Below, one piece after another: positions 15,567-23,187 of a DNA stretch of 47,250 nucleotides. A model generated the notes under the pieces. It worked only from the letters and a program-made list of their open reading frames with translations, had not been told where the DNA came from and did no database searches. The first letter of the stretch is position 1. Every line of letters begins with the position of its first letter. The translations under genes and the position numbers were made by a program. The stretch is from Verrucomicrobiota bacterium (GTDB lineage Bacteria > Verrucomicrobiota > Verrucomicrobiia > JADLBR01): NCBI GenBank assembly GCA_029560585.1, contig JAKQKQ010000209.1, forward strand, positions 1 to 47,250, written 5' to 3'.

Positions 15567-17384
15567 TCAGGTGCGGGCACCCGTCCAGAGGCGATTGATC
15601 GCTCGGATCAGGACAAGGCCGGAGCCGATGAAGACCGCCAGGAGCAGGCCCGCCTGCGCGTGGCGGCCGTATAGGAAGTTGCCGACCGCGAAGAGGGAGG
15701 ACCAGATCGTGGCGCAGCCGGCGCTCCAGCCGAGGAGCGCGAGGGGGATATTCTCGTGGGTGGCGGCGGCCTCGGCATCGCTGATGCCCGCCTCGCGACG
15801 GATGCGGCGCCATCCCGGACCAAAGGGCAGGACCTTCCTGTAGAAAGCCAGGAGCGTGGGGCGCGCGGTCGGGGGCCCCAGGTAGGCCGTGGCGACCCAG
15901 CAGACGGTGGTGATGCCGATCGTGATCAATAGCGCGTGGTGCGTGCCGAACTCGATGCCCCAGACTTTGCGCAGCACGAGGAAACCGAGGGACACCCCGA
16001 ACGAACTGATCATGGCGACGACCTCGCACCAGGCGTTGATCCGCCACCAGAACCAACGCAGCAGATAGAGGAGTCCGGTGCCCGCGCCCACCTGCAGGAT
16101 GATGTCGAAGCTGTCTTTTGCGGATTCCATCAGGAACACGGTCGCGGAAGACGCGAGGAACAGCAGGACCGTGCCGACCCGTCCGGCGAGCACGTAGTGC
16201 TTCTCGGGGGCGCCCTTGCGGATGAAGCGCTGATAGAAGTCGTGGACCAGGTAGGAGGAACCCCAGTTCAGCAGCGTCAGGATGGTTGAGGAGTTGGCGG
16301 CGATGAGGCCGCCGACCATCAGGCCGATGAAGCCGGTGGGCAGGAATTTCAGCATGGCGGGATAGGCGATGTCGTGGCCCATGAGCGCGGGATCGAGCGA
16401 TGGGAAGGCGGCCTGGATGTCCGAGAGTTTCGGGTAGACGATCAGCGAGCAAAGTCCGACGAGGATCCATGGCCACGGCCGGAGCACGTAGTGCGCGAGG
16501 TTGAAGAAGAGGACCGCGCCGAGAGAGTCTTTCTCCGATTTCGAGGCCAGCATGCGCTGGGCGATGAAACTGCCGCCGCCGGGTTCGGCGCCGGGGTACC
16601 ATGTCGCCCACCATTGCACGGCCAGGGGCATGACGAACACGGCGATCGCCAGATCCCAGTTGCTCGTGAAATCGGGAAGGATGTTCAGGTAATGGATCAT
16701 GCCGCCCCCCTCGGGCGCGGGCATGGGCGCGGAGAGTTTTTCCACCAGAACGCCGAGCCCGCCCACCTGCTTCACGGCAAAATAGGCCGCGGCGATGACC
16801 GCGGTCATCTTCAGGAAGAACTGGATCATGTCGATGACCAGCACGCCCCAGAGGCCGGAGTGGGCGGCGAAGGCGACGTTCAGCACGCCGACGAACAGGA
16901 GTGTCTGCCAGCGCGGCATCCCAAAGAGGATGTTGGCGATCTTGCATGCCGCCATGTTGACGGTCGCGATGATGACGCAGTTGAAGAACAGTCCCAGGTA
17001 CAGGGCGCGAAAGCCGCGGACGACCGAGGCCGCTTTGCCGGAGTAGCGGATCTCGTAGAACTCCAGGTCGGTCATGACCTCGGAGCGGCGCCACATGCGC
17101 GCGTAGAAGAACACCGTTGCGACGCCCGTCAGCGTGAATGCCCACCAGCACCAGTTGCCCGCCACGCCCTGGCGCCGGACGATGTCGGTCACGAGGTTTG
17201 GCGTGTCGCTGCTGAAGGTCGTCGCGACCATCGAGAGGCCCGCGAGCCACCAGGGGACGGATCGGCCCGAGACGAAGAATTCCGAAGTGCTCTTGCCGGC
17301 GCGCTTGCCGAAGAACAGCGCGGGCACGAAACAGAGGAGGAGGGACGCGGCGACGATCAACCAGTCGAGGGGCTGGAGGTGCAT
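15567..17384 (-). CDS. Sodium:solute symporter (SSS family)
   Basis: A membrane transporter of about 605 residues that would use the sodium gradient to import a sugar or similar solute. The sequence shows about 13 hydrophobic helices, the first being LDWLIVAASLLLCFVPALFF, and SSS landmarks such as KSTSEFFVSGRSVPWWLAG in helix 2, DLEFYEIRYSG, and the sodium-site region near GGLIAANSSTILTLLNWG. The ATG at 17384 starts just before the first helix; an in-frame GTG at 17411 is also possible. The gene converges on the fucosidase gene, so fucose or a fucoside is a reasonable but unproven substrate. Confidence 0.9.
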   Translation of the reverse strand: MHLQPLDWLIVAASLLLCFVPALFFGKRAGKSTSEFFVSGRSVPWWLAGLSMVATTFSSDTPNLVTDIVRRQGVAGNWCWWAFTLTGVATVFFYARMWRRSEVMTDLEFYEIRYSGKAASVVRGFRALYLGLFFNCVIIATVNMAACKIANILFGMPRWQTLLFVGVLNVAFAAHSGLWGVLVIDMIQFFLKMTAVIAAAYFAVKQVGGLGVLVEKLSAPMPAPEGGGMIHYLNILPDFTSNWDLAIAVFVMPLAVQWWATWYPGAEPGGGSFIAQRMLASKSEKDSLGAVLFFNLAHYVLRPWPWILVGLCSLIVYPKLSDIQAAFPSLDPALMGHDIAYPAMLKFLPTGFIGLMVGGLIAANSSTILTLLNWGSSYLVHDFYQRFIRKGAPEKHYVLAGRVGTVLLFLASSATVFLMESAKDSFDIILQVGAGTGLLYLLRWFWWRINAWCEVVAMISSFGVSLGFLVLRKVWGIEFGTHHALLITIGITTVCWVATAYLGPPTARPTLLAFYRKVLPFGPGWRRIRREAGISDAEAAATHENIPLALLGWSAGCATIWSSLFAVGNFLYGRHAQAGLLLAVFIGSGLVLIRAINRLWTGART

Positions 17385-17462
17385 GGGCGCGGCGATGCTG
17401 CCCGAAGACACGGCGTCTTTCGAGCCGAAAACGGGGGATCGTCCCAGAATCGACTGTGCTCA

Positions 17463-17840
17463 ACCGATTTGAGAAACTTATCAGAATACCACCGCGCCGT
17501 CGCCAAACTGGAGGAGCCCGATCAACAGCGATGGCTGGACGTCGCCGCCAACGAAGATCTCACGTCGCGCCGCCTCCGGGCCTCCATCACCGCTGGCCGC
17601 GTCGTGGCAATCGAGGAACTCGGCGCCCCCGCCGATCCCGGCATCCCCAACCACATCGCCCCCATCAACAGGCTGGCGGCGTGGTGAGGTCAGCTCTCCG
17701 AGGGCGACTGGCTCCAGCAGCGCACGCTCGATCAGCTCGAGGCCATGCTACGGGACTTTGCCCCCGTCGAGGCGATCCTCGGACAGCTCCGGGCGGCCAT
17801 CGATCGGAGAGGAAAGGGGATGCAGGGGAGATTGGTGTGA
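17463..17840 (+). pseudogene. Broken phage- or plasmid-type gene (remnant)
   Basis: A reading frame from about 17463 to the stop at 17838-17840 encodes a protein-like sequence (LSEYHRAVAKLEEPDQQRW ... TSRRLRASITAG ... EGDWLQQRTLDQLEAMLRDF) but is split by an in-frame TGA at 17685-17687 and has no clear start. The pieces read naturally across the stop: RLAAW then GQLSEGDW. The first part resembles the helical 'YH-x-VA-x-L ... LR-x-I-x-G' segment of phage and plasmid DNA-binding proteins. It fills most of the 520-base gap between the symporter and the FGE-fold gene. The name of the original gene is not known to me. Confidence 0.6.
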
Positions 17841-17906
17841 CGACGTGCGCTCTGACGCAGAATTGTCGCTTGACCAAAGAATGCCCGGAGGATTTGATTT
17901 AATCGC

Positions 17907-18854
17907 ATGATCGTGAGTCAGCGCTCAAAGAGTGCCACCATTTGGCGCCGAATTGTCCGAACCGTCGGTCGGGTGAGGGCCGAACGTGCTTGTTTCCGGC
18001 TCGGGTCCCTTGTCGTTGCTTGCCTCCTTTCGACGGGCGTTCCGTCGCGAGTCGCGGGTCAGCAGTCGCCGCCGGCGGCCGGCCCGCTGGGCACCGCATC
18101 GCCGAGCACGATTCGCGCCGTGGGCGAAGCAAAGCGCGACAAGCCGTTCGTCAATTCTCTCGGGATGAAGTTTGTCCCCGTGAGCGGGACGCGCGTGCTG
18201 TTTGGCATCTGGGAGACTCGCGTGGCTGACTTTCAGGCGTTCGTGCGCGAGGCGGGCTACGCGTGGAATTCTGGTGGGAAGAGGATGCCGGCGGGCGACC
18301 AGCCGGTGAATTTCGTGAGCTGGCAGGACGCCGCGGCCTTTTGCAAATGGCTCTCGCAGAAGGAGGGGCTGGACTACCGGCTTCCGAGCGACAAGGAATG
18401 GGACGTCGCCGTCGGGCGCGACAGGTATCCCTGGGGCAACGAGTTTCCTCCGCCGCCCGCGGCGGAGAACCTCTCCGGCCAAGAATCGGGGCTCCAGCAC
18501 TTCATCAAAGGATGGCGGGACAACCACAGGGGCATTGCCCCGGTGGGCAGTTATCCGGCCAACAAGAGCGGCCTCCACGACATGGGCGGCAATCTGCAGG
18601 AGTGGTGCGACGACTGGTACGACAATGGCGTTTACCGGGAGCATCTGGCCGCGAACAAGGGCGGGGACAGGTTCGGCGAGGATCGCGAGAAGGCCATCAA
18701 GAGCGGCAACGTGTTTCGCGTCGTCCGGGGCGGCGCGTGGACGTCGTGCATCGGCCCGCAGGCTAGTTCCGGACATCGCGACGCGATGAAGCCCGGCGAG
18801 TCGAATCAATTCACGGGCTTTCGCTGTGTCCTCGTGGACCCGACCAGGCGGTGA
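17907..18854 (+). CDS. Exported formylglycine-generating-enzyme-fold (SUMF1/EgtB type) protein
   Basis: A 315-residue protein with an N-terminal hydrophobic segment (LGSLVVACLLSTGVPSRVAG, about residues 32-51) and an FGE-sulfatase domain: FVNSLGMKFVPV, VNFVSWQDAAAFCKWLS, YRLPSDKEWDVAVG, YPWGNEFP, NKSGLHDMGGNLQEWCDDWY, FRVVRGGAWTSC and FTGFRCVL. True bacterial formylglycine-generating enzymes have two active-site cysteines about five residues apart in the RGG segment. Only the first is clear here (RGGAWTSC, then IGPQASSG), so it is probably not a sulfatase activator. Members of this fold have many other roles. The start at 17907 gives a long n-region; a GTG at 17973 would give a shorter signal peptide. 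Confidence 0.85.
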   Translation: MIVSQRSKSATIWRRIVRTVGRVRAERACFRLGSLVVACLLSTGVPSRVAGQQSPPAAGPLGTASPSTIRAVGEAKRDKPFVNSLGMKFVPVSGTRVLFGIWETRVADFQAFVREAGYAWNSGGKRMPAGDQPVNFVSWQDAAAFCKWLSQKEGLDYRLPSDKEWDVAVGRDRYPWGNEFPPPPAAENLSGQESGLQHFIKGWRDNHRGIAPVGSYPANKSGLHDMGGNLQEWCDDWYDNGVYREHLAANKGGDRFGEDREKAIKSGNVFRVVRGGAWTSCIGPQASSGHRDAMKPGESNQFTGFRCVLVDPTRR

Positions 18855-19341
18855 TGACGCCAGCGGTGGTCAGCGCCACCGACCGGCCCCAGCGCCGCGC
18901 CGCCGACCAGATCGAGCATGCCCGCCGAGACGTCCCGAGATTCTCAGCAGGCCACGCCGCGTGACGGATTGATCGTGTCAAACGAGCGCGCGATCATGTC
19001 AACCTCACGCTCAAGAGCCCTCCCGAAAGAAGGGGTCCGGCCGGGATCGAGTAGCCCCGCCGGATGCCGCCGTTTCTGGAGCATACTTTACACCCCCGGG
19101 GGACATCGGACCGGGCTTGGTTGCCCGTGGGAAACGTCTGAATAACCCGCTGGGGTGGAGATGGTTGCAGCCCCCGCCAAGGCCTCCAAAAAGCCCGTTT
19201 TTGGCCCGAATTGCCCGCCTAAAAAGTGTAAAGTGAGAAAACGCCCTCCTCATAGAAAAAGGGAGGGGTGGCGCGCCCCAGAGGACTTAGACTAACTCAT
19301 AAAAGTTTGCTTATAACTTTGGCAACAAACTCCTACTGCGC
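18855..19341. other. Gap without a supported gene; locally AT-rich
   Basis: No reading frame here looks like a real protein. A short open stretch just after the FGE-fold gene (18854-18964, coding for a sequence like RRAADQIEHARRDVPRF) could be a gene scrap. Around 19245-19360 the DNA turns AT-rich (for example CTCATAAAAGTTTGCTTATA) in an otherwise GC-rich region, next to IS and intron remains, which suggests imported DNA. Confidence 0.4.
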
Positions 19342-19524
19342 CTATCTCTCTATTATGCGCCTCGTCTCGTAGTTGCCGAATGCCCCGTCGAAGGCGCCCA
19401 GGTCCAGCCGCTCCTCCACCACGTAGTGGATGGTGTGCTCAAGCGTCCCGGGCACCAGCTGGTCGCCCAGCGACACCGGCACCAGCTGCGCTTGGGAGTA
19501 ATCGCATGGCTTGTATCTCGCCAT
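19342..19524 (-). pseudogene. N-terminal stub of an IS1182-like transposase
   Basis: The 60-codon frame starts MARYKPCDYSQAQLVPVSL and continues DQLVPGTLEHTIHYVVEERL and DLGAFDGAFGNYETR, which matches the conserved start of IS1182-type transposases (usual pattern 'KYKPYDYSQ ... LVPGTLEHTIHYLVEERLDLS.FD..F.NDETG'). It then ends at a stop where a full enzyme would have about 400 more residues, including the catalytic acidic residues. The IS is therefore broken and inactive. Its upstream flank 19581-19596 (GTTTTGCGACAGTCTC) looks like the terminal inverted repeat of this IS group. Confidence 0.8.
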
Positions 19525-19600
19525 GCCGCCAACTTAGCGGCCAGCCTCGCCGCGCGCGACCCAAACCGGCCACGAAGTGGGTTTTGCGACAGTCTCAACG
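19342..19600 (-). mobile_element. Remnant of an IS1182-family insertion sequence
   Basis: It covers the transposase stub and the 5' non-coding end with the likely inverted repeat near 19581-19596. The other end and most of the transposase are lost. A group II intron fragment begins about 45 bases beyond the remnant. Confidence 0.65.
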
Positions 19601-19644
19601 TCGAGGGTCAGGTGCGAGCTATCGCGAGTCGCCTGCACCCTCTG

Positions 19645-19990
19645 GTGTGCGCCCAGCATGGGCGCGCTGCAAATGGGGTGCAAGTCCCCAGTAGGAGAAC
19701 CAGACATGGAAACATGAAGAGACTACCACTCGAAGCCAACTCCGAAAGGGCAACCGACCGGGGGGAGGAAGGCTAGAGGAATGGGGGCGCAGCGAACATA
19801 AACAGCCGACAGCCTGCCCCGCAGGGGTGAAGCGAAGCGGAATTCAACCCGCGAGCCGATGAACAAGAACCGCATAGAAGGCCGACGCGCCGGGACGAGC
19901 TGGCATTACACAGCGAAGTCCCTTGGTTTGGGCGCGGAGGTAAATGCGGCGGTTGCGCGGGGAAGCAACGCGTCCTTACCTGGGGAGGGC
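19645..19990 (+). mobile_element. 5' fragment of a group II intron (RNA domains I to early IV, no reverse transcriptase)
   Basis: The segment starts with the typical 5' boundary and first stem of bacterial group II introns (GTGTGCGCCCAGCATGGGCG) and continues with features of their domain I, for example GGGGTGCAAGTCCCCAGTAG, AGAGACTACCACTCGAAGCC and CCGAAAGGGCAACCGAC. It ends with AACGCGTCCTTACCTGGGGA, the sequence that usually leads into domain IV. No intron-encoded reverse transcriptase follows, and I found no domain V-like hairpin downstream; palindromic modules E and B begin right at the break. It cannot move or splice by itself. Subclass not assigned. Confidence 0.75.
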
Positions 19991-20072
19991 CCGCGGTCTC
20001 GCGGGCCGGGTTGGCAAATGTCCGGCGCGAGCCGGTGGGACGCGGACGCCGGGGCCGGCGTCCCTCCCGGCT
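19982..20072. repeat. Palindromic modules E and B in tandem
   Basis: Module E at 19982-20014 (GGAGGGCCCGCGG...CGCGGGCCGGGTTGG) is followed by module B at 20042-20071 (GCGGACGCCGGGGCCGGCGT, then CCCTCCCGGC). The same pair occurs in opposite orientation at 38702-38801. A copy of module C (GGCGTCTCCGTGAGAC) follows at about 20096-20111. Confidence 0.75.
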
Positions 20073-20120
20073 GATGCGGGCGGCAAGTGTTGTGCGGCGT
20101 CTCCGTGAGACCTCTGCCCC

Positions 20121-20194
20121 GCTTTCCGCGACCGGCGGAGCGGGTCGGTCGCTGCGCGACGTGCCAAAGCGGCGCGCTGGCGCGCCGCACTCCA
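20121..20194. repeat. Family D element lacking its left arm
   Basis: The sequence from GCTTTCCGCGACCGGCGGAG to CCGCACTCCAAGACGC closely follows the right two-thirds of the element at 31792-31886, including GTCGCTGCGCGACGTGCCAA and the right arm GCACTCCA. The left outer arm is missing, so this copy is truncated. It sits beyond module C in the gap before the beta-helix gene. Confidence 0.7.
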
Positions 20195-20360
20195 AGACGC
20201 TTCGCGCAAGCCACGGCCCGTTGATGAATGCAACATCTTTTGGCGCGGCAACACGTCATAGAATACGCACCTGCTCCCAAAAGGAGCATAGGGCCACGCG
20301 TTGCGGTTCCGGGCGCGTTCGTATGGGCTCAGACCGAGTGGGAGAAGCGCATGGATTTCG

Positions 20361-21590
20361 CTAGGGAGCGGGTGTGCGCGGGGGTTCCCCTGGTTCGTTG
20401 TTCTTCATGACGTGGGATCCCTCTTTGATCGCGATGGGTTTGCCCTTGGCGCCAGAGATCGTGTTGCCCTCGATGATCTGATTATTTCCTGCGACGGAGA
20501 TGCCATGGCCGACCGGGGAAGTGATCGTGTTGCCGCGCACGGTGTTTTGCTCCGTGCCGGTGGCGAGGCGGATGGCGTCACCGGCGGTCGTCGAGAAGCG
20601 GTTTGACTCGATGAGGTTCCCGACGTTGAGGCGGGGCTGCCGACACCATCGCCAGATATTGACGCCCATCCCGCACTCGGTGAATTCATTGCCGGAGATC
20701 GTGGAGTCGTTCGCATCGTTAAGCTCGACGCCGATCCGCGCACGGGAGACGCGATTGTTGCGGGCGATGCACCGGACCGCGAAATGGTCGAAGTCGATGG
20801 CCTCGTCGGCGCAGTTCTCTATGGCGCAATTCTCGACCAGTGCATCTGCGACGGCGTAGAGGGCGATGCCGCGCCCGAAGCAGTTCCGGATGGTGCAGTT
20901 TCCGACCGTCAGGTTGGAAATGGGCGGGCCGGTGGGGCCTTTCTCGTAGGAGTACGGACCCGCCGCGAAGATGCCGCAAAGCTGGGCGTGTCCCTGGATG
21001 AGGGGGTCGTCGGCGCCGCGGCCGCCGTCCAAGGTCAGGTTTTCGATCGTGATGTTCCCGCCGCCGCGGATGTCGATGAGGTTCGGCGCGGCGTCATCGC
21101 GGATCAGCGTGCTGCCGGGGACAGGGAATGGGAGAGGTTCCGCGAGGAGGAGCCGGGTCGGCTCCGCGCGGTCCAGGCGGACGATGAAGTTGGGCCTGGG
21201 CTTTTTCGTGAATGGTTCGATTGCGCCCGGGGCGGCGATCTGGAGGCGCATGCCTGGGCGCATGGCGCGGGAGCGGGCGATGGAAATCCGGGTGTCGCCA
21301 GCCGAGGCGGCATCACCCGCGATGGCGAATGACACGGGTGGCAACTGGAGGACGGCACCGGTTTCGCCGCGGAGCGCGAACCCGTGGACATCGCGCAGGC
21401 GGATGGCGGCATCGATCACGTGGGTGCCGCCGGGGACGATGAACTCCTTGGCGCCCGAAGCGATCGACCGCTGGATCTGTTCGGCGATGGGTGCGGTTGC
21501 TTGCGCCGAAAGGGGCGCGGGGGCCGCGAGCGCGATCAGACAGGCGGCAATTGCCCAGCGCTGGTGCTTCATCGGGGGCAGTTTGGCCAT
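20361..21590 (-). CDS. Exported right-handed beta-helix (pectate-lyase-like) protein
   Basis: A 409-residue protein with a signal peptide (about 1-30, IAACLIALAAPAPLSAQA) and a parallel beta-helix of stacked turns rich in Asn/Ile/Val: GGGNITIENLTLDGG, NLTVGNCTIRNCFGRGIAL, ALVENCAIENCADEAIDF, DSTISGNEFTECGMGV, QNTVRGNTITSPVGHGISV. It resembles NosD/CASH and polysaccharide-lyase folds, but no catalytic set can be assigned. The N-terminal part (about 31-160) is a separate beta region. Given its sulfatase and fucosidase neighbours, binding or cutting an acidic polysaccharide is plausible. An ATG at 21572 would give a shorter signal peptide and is equally possible. Confidence 0.8.
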   Translation of the reverse strand: MAKLPPMKHQRWAIAACLIALAAPAPLSAQATAPIAEQIQRSIASGAKEFIVPGGTHVIDAAIRLRDVHGFALRGETGAVLQLPPVSFAIAGDAASAGDTRISIARSRAMRPGMRLQIAAPGAIEPFTKKPRPNFIVRLDRAEPTRLLLAEPLPFPVPGSTLIRDDAAPNLIDIRGGGNITIENLTLDGGRGADDPLIQGHAQLCGIFAAGPYSYEKGPTGPPISNLTVGNCTIRNCFGRGIALYAVADALVENCAIENCADEAIDFDHFAVRCIARNNRVSRARIGVELNDANDSTISGNEFTECGMGVNIWRWCRQPRLNVGNLIESNRFSTTAGDAIRLATGTEQNTVRGNTITSPVGHGISVAGNNQIIEGNTISGAKGKPIAIKEGSHVMKNNEPGEPPRTPAP

Positions 21591-21658
21591 GGCGCTAACC
21601 TACGGGACAGCGGCGCGCGCCGCGAGAACGTGTTTGGGGAGGTTGCGGCCCTCCCGAT

Positions 21659-21716
21659 GGCGTCTGGCACAGACGCCGTACAGAATGAGTCGTAGGCCGC
21701 CTGTGTCAGGCGGCGT
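21659..21716. repeat. Palindromic modules C and F
   Basis: Module C (GGCGTCTGGCACAGACGCCG, 21659-21678) is a hairpin with a seven-pair stem, followed by module F (21692-21715, GTAGGCCGCCTGTGTCAGGC, then GGCG). Module F recurs without a mismatch at 22801-22824, about 1.1 kb away, again next to module C. A third small palindrome (CGCGGGTCGTGGCCCGCG) follows. Confidence 0.75.
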
Positions 21717-21739
21717 TCCGCGGGTCGTGGCCCGCGCGA

Positions 21740-22453
21740 CTAGGGCAGGATGATCGCCTGGGCATGGTAGGATTGGCGAATGCCTTTGCCGAACCGGACG
21801 TCGATGCGGATGTCGGCGCGGACGGGCCCATCTGTGCTCGCGGGCTTGATCAGCAGGCGCCGGTGGCGGCCCTCGCCCTCGCACCGGAGGGAGAATCGCC
21901 CTGGCTCGGCACACGTGATGGAATCGATGAAGATGCCGGGTGCATCGGCCAGGGTGATGGCCACCGCCTGCTCCGCAGGAGGCCGGCCCACGTGCCATTG
22001 GACCGAAGGGGGTTTGACTTGGATCACCTCCGGTATGCGCGCCAGGACCGCCAGGTACACGTTGGGTCGGTACGGATCGTCGGTCTGCAGGGCGGCGTGT
22101 TTGATGAACTGGCCGGGCCGACCGTCGGCATCGAAGCTCAAGGTGAAATCGCCCTTTTCGGCCGGGCCGTAGGCGCGCTGCACGAGATTCGATGTGGAAC
22201 ACCCGCATCCGTCCTTTAGGCCGAAGAGGGTCACGGGGCGCGCGCCGACGTTCTCGAATCGGAAATGTGCCTCGATCTTCTTCTGTCCGGGGGCGGCATC
22301 GATCTCGATCTGGGTGGTCGCCCAGCGGAGTTGGGCGTGGGCCGCGGCAAAAGGGACGAGCCATGCCAGCAGTCCCGGGATCCACGCCCAGATACAAGGA
22401 ATGCGGGACGGCGGCCTTATCAGCGCGTGGCCCTGTGGCGTGGCGTGGTTCAT
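21740..22453 (-). CDS. Exported DUF1573-family protein
   Basis: A 237-residue protein. An N-terminal hydrophobic stretch (IPGLLAWLVPFAAAHAQ, about 21-37) gives export, and the DUF1573 domain follows with its signature 'FRFENVGARPVTLFGLKDG' and CGCSTSNL, which places a conserved Cys pair at the domain edge. The domain is an Ig-like beta sandwich common in secreted proteins of Bacteroidota, Planctomycetota and Verrucomicrobiota. Its biochemical role is unknown. The ATG at 22453 was chosen because it gives a normal signal peptide; the longer frame upstream (to 22618) codes for a sequence without protein character. It is transcribed toward the beta-helix gene, 150 bases downstream. Confidence 0.8.
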   Translation of the reverse strand: MNHATPQGHALIRPPSRIPCIWAWIPGLLAWLVPFAAAHAQLRWATTQIEIDAAPGQKKIEAHFRFENVGARPVTLFGLKDGCGCSTSNLVQRAYGPAEKGDFTLSFDADGRPGQFIKHAALQTDDPYRPNVYLAVLARIPEVIQVKPPSVQWHVGRPPAEQAVAITLADAPGIFIDSITCAEPGRFSLRCEGEGRHRRLLIKPASTDGPVRADIRIDVRFGKGIRQSYHAQAIILP

Positions 22454-22770
22454 GTTGTGTGCAAGATGGCGGAAGATGCGGCGGGATCTCGCACTGATCA
22501 ATGCGACTTTTTGGGATCTTGCGGAAAAACAGTGGCTTCCGACGGAACGAGGAGGAAATGGATGCGGGTGCGTGGCGCCAAAGTTATCTGTTGCTCGTTC
22601 TGTGGTGCGTTTCGACAAACGAAGTGTATCGACCGCGATATGAGGTTCGGGGAGGGCCCGCGGCCTGAGGCTGTCTCAAAACTCAAACGCCCAACACGGA
22701 CCATCCAAGAATCAATGCCCATCTGATGATAGAGGGGACGTCCGATGGCGTGCGGCGTGCGACAAAGGAC

Positions 22771-22824
22771 GGCGTCTCGCAGAGACGCCCTACAAAATTT
22801 GTAGGCCGCCTGTGTCAGGCGGCG
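22771..22824. repeat. Palindromic modules C and F
   Basis: GGCGTCTCGCAGAGACGCCC (22771-22790) forms a stem GGCGTCT/AGACGCC and is followed by the 24-base module F at 22801-22824, identical to that at 21692-21715. Confidence 0.75.
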
Positions 22825-22892
22825 CTGTTCGGAGATTTTGAGACACTTTCGCCTCGCGGGTCGCGTCGACGGTGTTGCGGGTCTGTCACACC

Positions 22893-22919
22893 CGGACGCC
22901 GGGGCCGGCGTCCCTCCCA
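22893..22919. repeat. Palindromic module B
   Basis: CGGACGCCGGGGCCGGCGTC with CCTCCCA to follow; it shares 26 of its 27 bases with the copy at 20042-20071. The core GACGCCGG/CCGGCGTC is a perfect inverted repeat. Confidence 0.75.
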
Positions 22920-23187
22920 GCCTAGGACAAAACCGTCCCGGACCGTTCTCCCTGCCTTCCTGAGTTCCAGATTGCCTGGGACTGGCGTCTGCCACAGACA
23001 CCGTACGATATGGGTTGTGCGGGGGCCATCCTGGTGTTGTCCTGCGGGGATTTCTTGGTGTGGCCGCTTGAAGGTGGCTGGGTGGTGGGGCATGCTGGCT
23101 CGCGATCGCAGCCGGAGGTCGATCAAGCGAGGGCCTCTCGCGGAGCCACACAAAGGTACGGAGAATAGCGGGAACGGGATTCACGGT

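Larger units (their letters stand above)
22454..23187. other. Divergent gap with several palindromic modules, no gene
   Basis: Between two divergent genes lie a half of module E (22648-22670), modules C and F (22771-22824), module B (22893-22919), and a second C copy (22984-23006, GGCGTCTGCCACAGACACCG). No protein frame is convincing. Promoters for the DUF1573 and glycosyltransferase genes must be here, but I could not identify them with confidence. Confidence 0.6.

Noticed and set aside
15169-17463. A 764-codon minus-strand frame overlapping the symporter
   Set aside because: It runs in another frame through the symporter and then through the palindromic element; Arg/Pro/His-rich composition shows it is a shadow.
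16374-17687. A 437-codon frame antisense to the symporter
   Set aside because: Most of it is the shadow of the symporter gene. Only its last part (17463-17687) has real protein character and is reported as a pseudogene.
18918-19145. 75-codon open frame between the FGE-fold gene and the IS remnant
   Set aside because: No ribosome-binding site and no protein-like pattern; Ser/Arg/Pro-rich by composition.
19990-20360. Reverse transcriptase or domain V of the group II intron
   Set aside because: No RT-like frame and no domain V hairpin was found; the region is made of palindromic modules.
22454-22618. 55 extra N-terminal residues on the DUF1573 protein
   Set aside because: They would put a long hydrophilic stretch before the signal peptide; the ATG at 22453 is more natural.
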